The position numbers were made by a program, and so were the translations under genes. Positions 7,325 through 15,445 of a DNA stretch of 64,000 nt are shown here, piece after piece. Positions within the stretch are counted from its first letter, which is position 1. Each line of letters opens with the position of its first letter. The notes under the pieces were generated by a model that was not told the origin of the DNA, searched no databases, and saw only the letters and a list, made by a program, of their open reading frames with translations. The stretch is from an uncultured Pelagibacteraceae bacterium (GTDB taxonomy: Bacteria > Pseudomonadota > Alphaproteobacteria > Pelagibacterales > Pelagibacteraceae): NCBI GenBank assembly GCA_902616145.1, contig CACMRM010000003.1, forward strand, positions 1 to 64,000. Direction: 5' to 3'.

Positions 7325-8707
7325 ATGAAAAATAAAACTGTTTGGGCGAATAGACTAAAAGGGAAGACATCACTTTCTTTTCAAAAAATAGGCTCATCTA
7401 TAAGTGTAGATAAAAGACTTTATGAGCAAGATATAGCTGCGTCCATTGTTCATACTAAAATGCTCGTTAAACAAAAGATTATTGGCAAAAAAGAAGGATC
7501 TAAAATTATCAATGGTCTTAAAAAGATTAAGTCACAGATTGATAAAGGAAAGTTTAAATTTCAAGAAAAATTTGAGGATATTCATTTAAATATAGAAAAA
7601 AAATTATTTGAATTGATTGGTTCTTCAGCAGGTTTTTTACACACAGCTAGATCAAGAAATGATCAAGTTGTTACAGATTTCAAATTATGGATTAAAAAAT
7701 CATCAAAAGAAACTATAGCTAACATTAACTCTTTAATGAAAATTTTAATCAAAAAAGCAGAGAAAAACGTTGGTATTGTTATGCCTGGCTTAACACATCT
7801 TAAGAATGCTCAACCTATTTCATTTGCACATTATCTTCTGTCTTACTTTGAAATGCTTAAAAGAGATAAAAAAAGACTCGAAAATAATATAAAACTTTTA
7901 GATGAGTGCCCATTAGGTTCAGCCGCACTAGCTGGAACTTCTTATAAAATAGATAGAAATTATACTTCAAGACAACTTGGTTTTAAGAAACCAACTGATA
8001 ATTCAATAGACTCTGTTGCAGACAGAGACTTTGCAGTAGATTTTTTATATGCCTCTGCTTTATGTGCAATGCATTTATCTAGATTAGCTGAAGATTTTAT
8101 AATTTTTAATTCAAATGCATTTAATTTAATTTCATTTGATGACAGTATGTTGACTGGTTCATCGATAATGCCACAAAAGAAAAATCCTGACCCTGCTGAA
8201 TTAATCAGAGGTAGAGTTGGTTTGAACTATGGCAATTTAAATTCGATGCTTACTATAATGAAGGGACTTCCAATGTCTTACTTTAAAGATCTTCAGGATG
8301 ATAAAAAACTTGTCTTTGATGGATTTGATACTTTAAATGACTCATTGGTTTTAAGTCTTGAGTTAGTGAATTCAATAAAGCCGAATAAAAAAAATATGCT
8401 AAAAATGGCTAATGAAGGTTTTACCACGGCTACTGATTTTGCTGATTATTTAGTAAAGGAAAAGAAACTCACTTTTAGAGAATCTTATGCGGTTGCAGCA
8501 AAATTAGTGAATTACGCCGAAAAGAAAAATAAATTGTTATCTGAGTTATCTTTACAAGAAATAATGAAAATTTACAAAAATTTAGATAAAAATGTACTAA
8601 AAATATTTGATGTGAATAACTCTATGAACTCAAAAAAATCCTATGGAGGAACTTCTACTGCTAATGTTAAAGCAATGATTAAAAAATATAAAAAGGAGGT
8701 AAAATGA
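7325..8707 (+). CDS. argH: Argininosuccinate lyase
   Basis: Last step of arginine synthesis, splitting argininosuccinate to arginine and fumarate; homotetramer. The 460-aa length is normal for the family. The fumarase/aspartase superfamily signature GSSIMPQKKNPDP is at about residues 278-290 and carries the catalytic Ser. The conserved TARSRNDQV block (near 105-113) and the THLKNAQP block (His near 157) are present. The stop codon shares ATGA with the start of the small lipoprotein gene, so this begins the argH-lptM-lysA operon. Confidence 0.97.
   Translation: MKNKTVWANRLKGKTSLSFQKIGSSISVDKRLYEQDIAASIVHTKMLVKQKIIGKKEGSKIINGLKKIKSQIDKGKFKFQEKFEDIHLNIEKKLFELIGSSAGFLHTARSRNDQVVTDFKLWIKKSSKETIANINSLMKILIKKAEKNVGIVMPGLTHLKNAQPISFAHYLLSYFEMLKRDKKRLENNIKLLDECPLGSAALAGTSYKIDRNYTSRQLGFKKPTDNSIDSVADRDFAVDFLYASALCAMHLSRLAEDFIIFNSNAFNLISFDDSMLTGSSIMPQKKNPDPAELIRGRVGLNYGNLNSMLTIMKGLPMSYFKDLQDDKKLVFDGFDTLNDSLVLSLELVNSIKPNKKNMLKMANEGFTTATDFADYLVKEKKLTFRESYAVAAKLVNYAEKKNKLLSELSLQEIMKIYKNLDKNVLKIFDVNNSMNSKKSYGGTSTANVKAMIKKYKKEVK
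8693..8700 (+). promoter_or_regulatory. Strong Shine-Dalgarno for the lptM-like gene
   Basis: AAGGAGGT inside the last codons of argH, four bases before the ATG at 8704. Near-consensus SD sites are uncommon in this window, so this supports the 36-codon frame as a real gene. Confidence 0.75.
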
Positions 8708-8814
8708 AAATATTGGTATTAATTTGTACAATAATTTTAACTCTATCTGGATGCGGAAAAAAATCAGAACCAAAGTATCAAGGAAAATTAAATCATATAC
8801 AAATAATTTTATAA
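8704..8814 (+). CDS. lptM: LptM-like small lipoprotein (36 aa)
   Basis: I translated this short frame directly: 36 residues starting MKILVLICTII, a hydrophobic signal, then the lipobox LSGC with Cys17 as the acylation site, followed by GKKSEP and a short polar tail ending at a TAA. Position (between argH and lysA), size and the L-x-GCGxK pattern match the alphaproteobacterial YifL/LptM group. In E. coli LptM binds the LptD translocon in the outer membrane and helps its disulfide maturation. The ATGA overlap with argH, the strong SD and the 4-bp gap to lysA support expression. The functional transfer from E. coli is inference. Confidence 0.8.
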   Translation: MKILVLICTIILTLSGCGKKSEPKYQGKLNHIQIIL

Positions 8815-8818
8815 TCTT

Positions 8819-10048
8819 ATGCAAAATTTAAGATATGTGGGTAAAAATTTATTTCTGGAGCGAGTATCTATCCAGAATTTTTTAAAGAAAAATAAAACTC
8901 CCTTTTATATTTATTCTGAAAATCAAATAGTTTCTAATTATTTAAATTTTGCAAAAACATTTAAAAAAACTAATCCTTTAATATGTTTTGCTGCAAAATC
9001 TAATAGCAACACGAATATTTTAAGAATTTTAGGTAAACTTGGTGCTGGAGCTGATGTTGTGTCTGGCGGAGAACTATTGAAGGCTCTTAAAGCAGGCATT
9101 AAACCAAAAAAAATTGTTTTTTCAGGCGTTGGTAAGTCTGAGGATGAGTTAAAAATAGCAATTAATAAAAAAATTTTATTGATCAATTGTGAGTCTGAGA
9201 GTGAAGCGAAATTAGTTAACAAATTAGCAAAAAATTTGAGAAAAAAAGTTTCCATTGGCTTTAGGTTAAATCCTAATGTCGATGCAAAAACACATAAAAA
9301 TATATCTACTGGTAAAGCAGATAATAAATTTGGTTTATCAATAAAAAATTTTAAGTCTTTTCTAAGCGAGATGAATAAATTTAAAAATATAAAACTTGAG
9401 GCATTAAGTGTTCATATAGGGAGCCAAATTTTAAATGACGGGCCCTTCAAAAAAACACTTAATGTAATGAATAAATTAATTAAGGAACTAAAATTAAATT
9501 TAAAGTATGTCGATTTAGGTGGAGGTTTTGGAATTAATTATAGTGATAATGAAAAACCAATAAATTTAAATAATTACGCAAAATTAGTAAATAATTTTGC
9601 AACAAAACTTAACTGTAAAATTATTTTTGAACCTGGTAGATCCATTATTGGAAATACTGGCTTACTTGTCAGTAAAGTTCAATTTATAAAGAAGGGGGTA
9701 AATAAAAACTTTATAATTTTAGACGCTGGAATGAACGATTTTATGCGACCAGCTTTATACGATGCATTCCATAAAATTATTCCTATAACTAAAAATTCAT
9801 CCAAAATGAAAAGCACAATTGAATTTGTAGGGCCAATATGTGAAAGCACTTGTAAATTTGGAGTTTATAGAAAATATCAAAAATTAATTGAGAACGACTT
9901 TGTGGCAATTACAAATGTTGGTGCATACGGCTCTTCATTATCATCGAATTATAATACAAGACCTTTAATCGCTGAAATTTTAATCAATAAAAATAAATTT
10001 AAATACATTAGAAAAAAACAAAATTTACAAAAATTGATTAATTCTTAA
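8819..10048 (+). CDS. lysA: Diaminopimelate decarboxylase
   Basis: PLP enzyme that decarboxylates meso-diaminopimelate to lysine; 409 aa, usual length. The PLP lysine lies in CFAAKSNSN (about residue 60). HIGSQI (about 199-204) and the phosphate-binding GGGFGI are present. EPGRSIIGN (about 270) is the substrate motif, and GPICESTCKFG (about 338) carries the active-site Cys contributed across the dimer. It is the third gene of argH-lptM-lysA. The last base of its stop codon is the first base of the plsC ATG. Confidence 0.97.
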   Translation: MQNLRYVGKNLFLERVSIQNFLKKNKTPFYIYSENQIVSNYLNFAKTFKKTNPLICFAAKSNSNTNILRILGKLGAGADVVSGGELLKALKAGIKPKKIVFSGVGKSEDELKIAINKKILLINCESESEAKLVNKLAKNLRKKVSIGFRLNPNVDAKTHKNISTGKADNKFGLSIKNFKSFLSEMNKFKNIKLEALSVHIGSQILNDGPFKKTLNVMNKLIKELKLNLKYVDLGGGFGINYSDNEKPINLNNYAKLVNNFATKLNCKIIFEPGRSIIGNTGLLVSKVQFIKKGVNKNFIILDAGMNDFMRPALYDAFHKIIPITKNSSKMKSTIEFVGPICESTCKFGVYRKYQKLIENDFVAITNVGAYGSSLSSNYNTRPLIAEILINKNKFKYIRKKQNLQKLINS

Positions 10049-10755
10049 TGCAATTTATTAAATCCTTAATTTTTAACATCTTCCTATATTTGGGACTTAT
10101 TCTAATTTTCATTTTAGCAATACCAACATTAGTTCTTCCAGAAAAATTTACAATTTTTTTTGGAAGGATGTCGGCAAAATATATTGTTTTAATTTTAAAA
10201 CTTGTAATGAATACTAAAGTAATTTTTCATGGTGAAGAAAATTTAAAAAAAGTTGATCAATTTTTTGTTGCCTCCGCCCATCAATCAATGTTTGAAACTT
10301 TTGCATTACAAATTCCGCTGGATGGTCCAATATTTATTTTAAAAAAAGAACTTTTAAATATACCTTTGTTTGGTTGGTATTTAAGAAAAATTGGTTCTAT
10401 AGCAATCATTAGAGAGACTACCACTAAAGAAAATTTAAATTTTTTTGATAAAATAAAAGAAAGATTAGAGAAAAATAAAAGACCACTTTTAATATTTCCT
10501 CAGGGGACAAGAGTAAAATTAGACGAACAGCCTCCCTTTAAAAAAGGAGTTGGTCGGATATATAAAGCATTGAATTTACCCTGTATTCCAGTCGCATTGA
10601 ATACAGGAAAGGTTTGGCCGAAAAATAGTTTTATGAAATTTTCAGGTGATATTCATATTTCATTTCTAGAACCTATTATGCCTGGTAAAGAAAATGATAA
10701 ATTTACTAAAGAACTTGAAAATAAGATTTATACTGAAATAAAAAAATATTATTAA
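10048..10755 (+). CDS. plsC: 1-acyl-sn-glycerol-3-phosphate acyltransferase (PlsC family)
   Basis: Adds the second acyl chain to lysophosphatidic acid at the inner membrane; 235 aa. An N-terminal hydrophobic segment covers residues 5-28. The acyltransferase motif is AHQSMFET (about 77-84), an H-x4-E variant in place of the common H-x4-D. The lysophosphatidate-binding motif appears as FPQGTR (about 150) rather than FPEGTR. Similar variants occur in alphaproteobacterial PlsC paralogues, so activity is expected, but the enzyme could be a related lipid acyltransferase. It starts on the last base of lysA and meets convergent tyrA with no spacer. Confidence 0.87.
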   Translation: MQFIKSLIFNIFLYLGLILIFILAIPTLVLPEKFTIFFGRMSAKYIVLILKLVMNTKVIFHGEENLKKVDQFFVASAHQSMFETFALQIPLDGPIFILKKELLNIPLFGWYLRKIGSIAIIRETTTKENLNFFDKIKERLEKNKRPLLIFPQGTRVKLDEQPPFKKGVGRIYKALNLPCIPVALNTGKVWPKNSFMKFSGDIHISFLEPIMPGKENDKFTKELENKIYTEIKKYY

Positions 10756-11652
10756 TTATTCTCTTCCAAAGTCTGGTTTTTTAGTATCTTGTCCAGCTTC
10801 AATAATTTCTTTTCTTACTTTTTTAGTTGATGAAAATATTTCTAAAAGCTTTTCACTGTTTTTATTTTTAATAGCGCTTTTAATATCATCAAGATTTTTT
10901 GAATAATTATCTAAAACTTTCAATATATTTTCACTGTTATCAATAAAAATATCTTTCCACATCAAAGGATCTGACGCAGCAATTCTAGTAAAATCTCTTA
11001 ATCCTCCAGCACTATATTGAATAACATCATTTTTAAATTTGTCCTCATTATTAATTGCAGTTCTAACAATGCTGTATGCAACTGCATGTGGAAGGTGACT
11101 TGTTAAAGATAAAACATAATCATGGTCTTCAAATGACATGATTTTAACTTTACTTCCTAATTTGGACCAAAATTTTTCTAGGTTTTCTATTTTATCCTTA
11201 GCAACTTGATTACCAGCTGAAAGAATGCACCATCTATTTTTAAATAAACTTGAAAATCCTGCAGTAGGTCCGCTATGTTCTGTTCCAGCTATTGGGTGTG
11301 AAGCTATCCAGCTAATATTTTTAAGACCTAAATTGTTTACAATTTTGTTAACCTCTTTTTTAGTGGAACCAGTATCGGTAAGAATAGATCCTTCCTTTAA
11401 GTTTGATTTTATAGAAAGCAAAATTTCTTTGTAACTGCTTAATGGTGCAGAAATTATTATCAAGTCTGCATCTTTTGTTGACTCTGTCACATTAGAACAG
11501 ATATCAGCTGTAAAATTTTTTTTTAAATATTCCATGACTTTGATTGACTTGTCGTGAACACTTATTTTTTTAGCTAATTTTTTTTCCTCAGTTGCTCTCA
11601 GAATTGAGGAGCCAATCAATCCGCAACCAATGATACTTATTTTACTGAACAT
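10756..11652 (-). CDS. tyrA: Prephenate/arogenate dehydrogenase (TyrA family)
   Basis: Oxidative decarboxylation of prephenate (or arogenate) in tyrosine synthesis; 298 aa. It has an N-terminal Rossmann motif GCGLIGSS (residues 9-16). The catalytic segment SHPIAGTEHSGP (about 118-129) carries the conserved His. The helical C-terminal dimerisation domain contains LTSHLPHAVAYS and AGGLRDFTRIA. No fused chorismate mutase or ACT domain is present, so it is a monofunctional cyclohexadienyl dehydrogenase. It overlaps hisC by 11 bp; that pair next to metXW is usual in alphaproteobacteria. HisC-type aminotransferases can also act in Tyr/Phe synthesis, which explains the coupling. Confidence 0.94.
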   Translation of the reverse strand: MFSKISIIGCGLIGSSILRATEEKKLAKKISVHDKSIKVMEYLKKNFTADICSNVTESTKDADLIIISAPLSSYKEILLSIKSNLKEGSILTDTGSTKKEVNKIVNNLGLKNISWIASHPIAGTEHSGPTAGFSSLFKNRWCILSAGNQVAKDKIENLEKFWSKLGSKVKIMSFEDHDYVLSLTSHLPHAVAYSIVRTAINNEDKFKNDVIQYSAGGLRDFTRIAASDPLMWKDIFIDNSENILKVLDNYSKNLDDIKSAIKNKNSEKLLEIFSSTKKVRKEIIEAGQDTKKPDFGRE

Positions 11653-12727
11653 TTAAAATTTTTCTCATTTTTTTAATTAATGCAATATTTTCTGATGTTG
11701 TCCCAATGGTTATTCGTAAAGAATTTTTAATTCCATAAACATCCATTTTACGGACCAGTATTCCTGATTTTGCGAGCAATCCAAATACTTTAGCAGAATT
11801 TATTTTAACTTTGTCAAATTTGAGCAATAAGAAATTAGTAAAACTTTTATTTGTTTCTATTCCCATTTTTTTGAACTCAGAATACATTTTTTTACTCCAT
11901 TTATTTACGTGTTTAATTTCTTTATTCAACCATGGACTGTCTTTTAGAGCAGCAGAAGCTGCAAACAAAGCTGGTCTACTCACATTAAAAGGTGGCTTAA
12001 CCTTATTTAATGCAGAAATAATTTCTTTTGATCCATATCCCCAGCCCACTCTGAGCCCTGCTAAACCATATATTTTTGAAAAAGTTCTTGTCATAACTAC
12101 ATTTTTAAAATTTGTAAAAGTTTTTAAACCAGACAAATAATCCTTATTTTTTACATACTCAAAATAAGCATCATCTACTACCAACAAGATATCGCTTCTT
12201 AGTTTTTTTCTTAAAAAGATTAATTCTTTCTTTGGAATATAAGTTCCAGTTGGATTGTTTGGGTTAGCAAGGAAAACTATTTTAGTTTTTCTTGTAACTT
12301 TTTTGAGTATATCTTCAGTTGAAACAGTAAAATTATTCTCTTTAGAATAAACAACTTTTGCTCCATTCATTCTACTGTAAATTCTGTAAATTATAAAACT
12401 AAACTTAGGGACTATAACTTCATCTCCTCTCTTTAGGAACGATTTACATATAAGTTCAAAAATTTGATCAGAACCTGATCCTAAGATTATTCTATTTTTA
12501 TCAATCTTAAACTTCTTAGCTAGCGTATTTCTTAAAAAGGTTCCATCGGAGTCAGGGTATCTTGCAAAGTTTTTTGAAACTTCTAAGTATTGTTTTCTTG
12601 CTTTCGGGCTAGGCCCAAGAGCAGACTCATTAGCAGATAATTTAATCTTTGCTAATTTACTCTTGAATAAGCTCATTCCAGCTACATATTTTTCTGCAAC
12701 AATGTTATTTGGTTTCGGAAATCTCAT
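11642..12727 (-). CDS. hisC: Histidinol-phosphate / aromatic aminotransferase
   Basis: Fold-type I PLP aminotransferase, 361 aa. The Schiff-base lysine is in TRTFSKIYGLAGLRVGWG (Lys about 216). FLANPNNPTGTY (about 152-163) and DDAYFEY (about 183-189) are the cofactor-binding motifs. The N-terminus LSANESALGPSP is the HisC substrate loop. The translationally coupled tyrA suggests a role in tyrosine as well as histidine synthesis, as seen for alphaproteobacterial HisC2-type enzymes; sequence alone cannot separate the two. It is transcribed away from the metX riboswitch region. Confidence 0.93.
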   Translation of the reverse strand: MRFPKPNNIVAEKYVAGMSLFKSKLAKIKLSANESALGPSPKARKQYLEVSKNFARYPDSDGTFLRNTLAKKFKIDKNRIILGSGSDQIFELICKSFLKRGDEVIVPKFSFIIYRIYSRMNGAKVVYSKENNFTVSTEDILKKVTRKTKIVFLANPNNPTGTYIPKKELIFLRKKLRSDILLVVDDAYFEYVKNKDYLSGLKTFTNFKNVVMTRTFSKIYGLAGLRVGWGYGSKEIISALNKVKPPFNVSRPALFAASAALKDSPWLNKEIKHVNKWSKKMYSEFKKMGIETNKSFTNFLLLKFDKVKINSAKVFGLLAKSGILVRKMDVYGIKNSLRITIGTTSENIALIKKMRKILNVQ

Positions 12728-12787
12728 TTATTTAATGTATTATCTAAATTGTTTAAGTTTTTCTATAGCTCTTTATCGTATATAAAA

Positions 12788-12816
12788 TTGACAAGTTTGT
12801 GATGATTTAGTAAACA
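12788..12816 (+). promoter_or_regulatory. Putative promoter of metXW
   Basis: A perfect -35 TTGACA (12788-12793) is followed after 17 bp by a weak -10 TAAACA (12811-12816). Transcription would begin at about the first base of the SAM-II aptamer (12821), the spacing expected for a riboswitch promoter. Confidence 0.55.
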
Positions 12817-12820
12817 TTAC

Positions 12821-12873
12821 TCGCGCTGATTTAACCATATTGCAAGCGCATAATAAATGTAGCTAAAAAGGGG
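12821..12873 (+). promoter_or_regulatory. SAM-II riboswitch aptamer
   Basis: The sequence follows the SAM-II (metA motif) consensus closely. P1 is GCGCT (12823-12827) pairing with AGCGC (12845-12849). The conserved loop GATTTAACCATATTGCA lies between them. The 3' pseudoknot strand TAATAAATGTAGCTAAAAAGG ends the aptamer. SAM-II elements bind S-adenosylmethionine and repress methionine synthesis genes in alphaproteobacteria; metX directly downstream fits. Here a terminator follows, so control is probably by transcription attenuation. Confidence 0.93.
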
Positions 12874-12875
12874 AC

Positions 12876-12901
12876 GCCCAGTTTAGCTGGGCTTTTTTTT
12901 T
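12876..12901 (+). terminator. Intrinsic terminator of the SAM-II attenuator
   Basis: GCCCAG (12876-12881), loop TTTAG, CTGGGC (12887-12892), then nine T residues (12893-12901). The T-run ends two bases before the metX ATG (12904). TTTAGCT (12882-12888) is perfectly complementary to AGCTAAA (12861-12867) in the aptamer 3' strand, giving a ready antiterminator. Confidence 0.9.
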
Positions 12902-12903
12902 GG

Positions 12904-14043
12904 ATGAATAAAAAACTTGAGAATATAAAGAAATTAGTCATTAATAATCCGCTTAAATTAGACTGTGGAAAAACTATAAAAGATTTTCCTCTCGCTTACG
13001 AAACTTACGGAAAGTTGAATGATAACAAAGACAATGCCGTACTTGTGTTTCATGCGTTAACAGGAGATCAGTTCGTGACTGAAACAAATCCTATTACTAA
13101 TAAAGAGGGATGGTGGATCACAGCAGTGGGTCCAGGAAAGGCAATAGATACAAACAAATATTTTGTTATTTGTGCAAATGTGATCGGAGGGTGTATGGGT
13201 TCTTTAGGTCCGAAAGATATTAATCCAGAAACAAAAAAACCTTACGGATTGGATTTTCCAGTTATAACAATTAAAGATATGGTTAGAGCTCAGGAATCAT
13301 TACTTGAACATCTTGGAATTAAGAAACTTTTATGCGCGACGGGGGGCTCAATGGGTGGAATGCAACTTTTACAATTTTGTGCAACATTTCCAGATAAAGC
13401 TTTTTCAGCTGTTCCGATAGCTTGTAGCTCAAGTCATAGTGCTCAAAATATCGCTCTAAATGAATTAGCTCGTCAAGCAATTATGGCAGATCCAGTATGG
13501 GATAATGGAAAATATGTTTTAAAAAACGTTCAACCTAAAAATGGATTAGCAGTTGCAAGAATGGTTGGGCACATAAGTTATTTATCTGAAAAAGGTATGC
13601 AGGAAAAATTTGGAAGAAAATTACAAGAAAAGGCAGATTATGAATTTAGTTTTAATGCTGACTTTCAGGTTGAAAGTTATTTGAGACATCAAGGCTATGC
13701 ATTTGTTGAAAGGTTTGATGCAAATTCTGTACTATATATAACCAGAGCGATGGATTATTTTGATCTTTCAAAACAATTTAAAGGAGGTTTAGTAGAAGCA
13801 TTTAAAAATCAAAAAACAAAATTCTTAATAATATCATTTTCCTCTGATTGGCTTTATACAACAAAAGATAACAAAGATATAGTAATAGCATTAAACGCAT
13901 CAGGTGCAGATGTATCATATTCTGAGATAGTTACTGACAAAGGACATGACTCTTTTTTACTTAATGAATCTGAATTTTTAAAAACTCTTAAAGGTTTTAT
14001 AGATTCAATGTATGAAAAATTTAAAAATGAAAAAAGAATTTAA
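12904..14043 (+). CDS. metX: Homoserine O-acyltransferase, MetX type
   Basis: Activates homoserine (acetyl-CoA or, in some MetX proteins, succinyl-CoA) at the start of methionine synthesis by transsulfuration or direct sulfhydrylation. 379 aa, alpha/beta-hydrolase fold. The nucleophile elbow is GGSMGGMQ (Ser about 149). The acid is in FSSDWLYT (about 315) and the His in KGHDSFLL (about 348). HALTGDQF forms the oxyanion region. The start follows the attenuator T-run immediately, with only GG before ATG and no Shine-Dalgarno. It is controlled by the SAM-II element. MetX acyl preference is not assigned here. metW overlaps its 3' end. Confidence 0.95.
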   Translation: MNKKLENIKKLVINNPLKLDCGKTIKDFPLAYETYGKLNDNKDNAVLVFHALTGDQFVTETNPITNKEGWWITAVGPGKAIDTNKYFVICANVIGGCMGSLGPKDINPETKKPYGLDFPVITIKDMVRAQESLLEHLGIKKLLCATGGSMGGMQLLQFCATFPDKAFSAVPIACSSSHSAQNIALNELARQAIMADPVWDNGKYVLKNVQPKNGLAVARMVGHISYLSEKGMQEKFGRKLQEKADYEFSFNADFQVESYLRHQGYAFVERFDANSVLYITRAMDYFDLSKQFKGGLVEAFKNQKTKFLIISFSSDWLYTTKDNKDIVIALNASGADVSYSEIVTDKGHDSFLLNESEFLKTLKGFIDSMYEKFKNEKRI

Positions 14044-14620
14044 AGTAATCGCAGATTTATTACCTAATAACTCTAGAGTTCTTGATATAGGGTGTGGAGA
14101 CGGATCTTTAATGCATCTTCTTAAAATCGAAAAAAACATAGAGGTACGTGGACTAGAGCTCAATCAAGATAATGTTCAAGAATGTATTTATAAAGGCTTA
14201 CCAGTTATACAGGGTAATGCAGAAACTGAATTACATCAATTTCCTGATAAATCATTTGACTATGTTGTGTTGAGTCAAACCTTGCAAGCATTTTATGAGC
14301 CAGAAAAAGTTTTAAAAAATCTTTTAAGAATAGGAAAATCAGTTGTCATTTCAATTCCTAATTTTGGCTATTGGAAAGTAAGAACAAAGCTTTTACTTTT
14401 TGGTGAAATGCCGGTTACAAAAACACTGCCAAATACTTGGTATAATACCCCTAATTTACACATGTGCACAATAAAAGATTTATTTAATTTTTGTGATGAT
14501 AAAAACATTATTATCAAAAAAGTTGTTGGAGTTAATGAAAATAAGACTTCATTGATAAAAAAAAGTAATTTAGAAATTAAAAATCTTTTTTCAAAAGTTG
14601 GTATTTTTTTAATCGGTTAA
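14027..14620 (+). CDS. metW: MetW, methionine biosynthesis partner protein
   Basis: About 197 aa, class I SAM-methyltransferase-like fold with motif I VLDIGCGDGSL (about 18-28). IPNFGYWKVR and PVTKTLPNTWYNTPNLHM are the blocks typical of MetW. MetW is encoded beside metX in many proteobacteria and is needed for MetX activity or methionine synthesis. I chose the ATG at 14027 because the protein then begins MKKEFKVIADLLPNN, aligning with the usual MetW start; an ATG at 14012 would add five residues. Either start overlaps the metX end. Confidence 0.92.
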   Translation: MKKEFKVIADLLPNNSRVLDIGCGDGSLMHLLKIEKNIEVRGLELNQDNVQECIYKGLPVIQGNAETELHQFPDKSFDYVVLSQTLQAFYEPEKVLKNLLRIGKSVVISIPNFGYWKVRTKLLLFGEMPVTKTLPNTWYNTPNLHMCTIKDLFNFCDDKNIIIKKVVGVNENKTSLIKKSNLEIKNLFSKVGIFLIG

Positions 14621-14621
14621 T

Positions 14622-15380
14622 ATGAAAGTAGAAATTATTCAGTGTTTGAGTGATAACTTTAGTTACTTAATTCATGATAAAGAGTCTGATAAGGTTTCAA
14701 TAGTTGATCCCGCAGATTATAATGCATGTGATGAAGTAATTAAAAAGTATAAAAAATTGGATTTTATTTTAAATACACATCACCATGCCGATCATGTTGA
14801 TGGTAATTTAGAATTAAAAAAAAAATATAATTCTAAAATTTTGGGGTTTGAATTAGATAAAGATCGTATTCCTGGTATAGATATACTACTTAAGGAAAAC
14901 CAAAAGCATAAAATTGGAAATTTAGAATTTGAAGTAATTTTTGTTCCTGGTCATACAAAAGGTCATATCGCATTTTACTTTTTTAGAGAAAAAGTAGTCT
15001 TTACAGGTGATACTTTATTTTCATTAGGATGTGGTAGAGTTTTTGAAGGTACTCATGAAGAAATGTTCAATTCTTTAAATAAAATTAAAAAACTTCCGTC
15101 AGATACGAAAGTATATTGTGGACACGAATATACTAAATCAAATTTAAATTTCTGTTTGGCATATGACTCTAAAAATACTTTTTTAAAAGAGAAAGAAATC
15201 GATATTCAAAAAAAGTTGAATTCTAAACGGCCAACTATCCCAACTATTTTAGGTCAGGAAATTAAAACAAATATTTTTTTAAGGTGTAATGATCCTGAAA
15301 TTAAGCATACTTTAGGGTTGAAAGATTCATCAGAAGTTGAAGTTTTTTCAAAATTAAGAGATTTAAAGGACTCTTTTTAA
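14622..15380 (+). CDS. gloB: Hydroxyacylglutathione hydrolase (glyoxalase II)
   Basis: Zn/Fe metallo-beta-lactamase-fold hydrolase that releases D-lactate and glutathione from lactoylglutathione; 252 aa. Metal ligands are visible in order: THHHADHVDG (about 52-61), GHTKGH (about 111-116), GDTLFSLGCGR (about 128-138, bridging Asp) and CGHEYT (about 166-171). The C-terminal domain ends with FLRCNDPEI and the usual short helix that binds glutathione. It begins 1 base after the metW stop, so it is probably part of the metXW transcript. Methylglyoxal detoxification is the family role. Confidence 0.95.
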   Translation: MKVEIIQCLSDNFSYLIHDKESDKVSIVDPADYNACDEVIKKYKKLDFILNTHHHADHVDGNLELKKKYNSKILGFELDKDRIPGIDILLKENQKHKIGNLEFEVIFVPGHTKGHIAFYFFREKVVFTGDTLFSLGCGRVFEGTHEEMFNSLNKIKKLPSDTKVYCGHEYTKSNLNFCLAYDSKNTFLKEKEIDIQKKLNSKRPTIPTILGQEIKTNIFLRCNDPEIKHTLGLKDSSEVEVFSKLRDLKDSF

Positions 15381-15391
15381 CTTCAATAATC

Positions 15392-15419
15392 TTGACTTGC
15401 TAGCGCTGAAGGCTATATT
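15392..15419 (+). promoter_or_regulatory. Promoter of rplU-rpmA
   Basis: TTGACT (15392-15397), a 16-bp spacer, and TATATT (15414-15419) lie between gloB and rplU. Predicted start near 15426 gives a leader of about 20 nt. Both hexamers are one base from consensus, making this the best sigma70 site in the window. Confidence 0.65.
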
Positions 15420-15445
15420 GCGTGGAAATTAAAAAAAGATAATTT

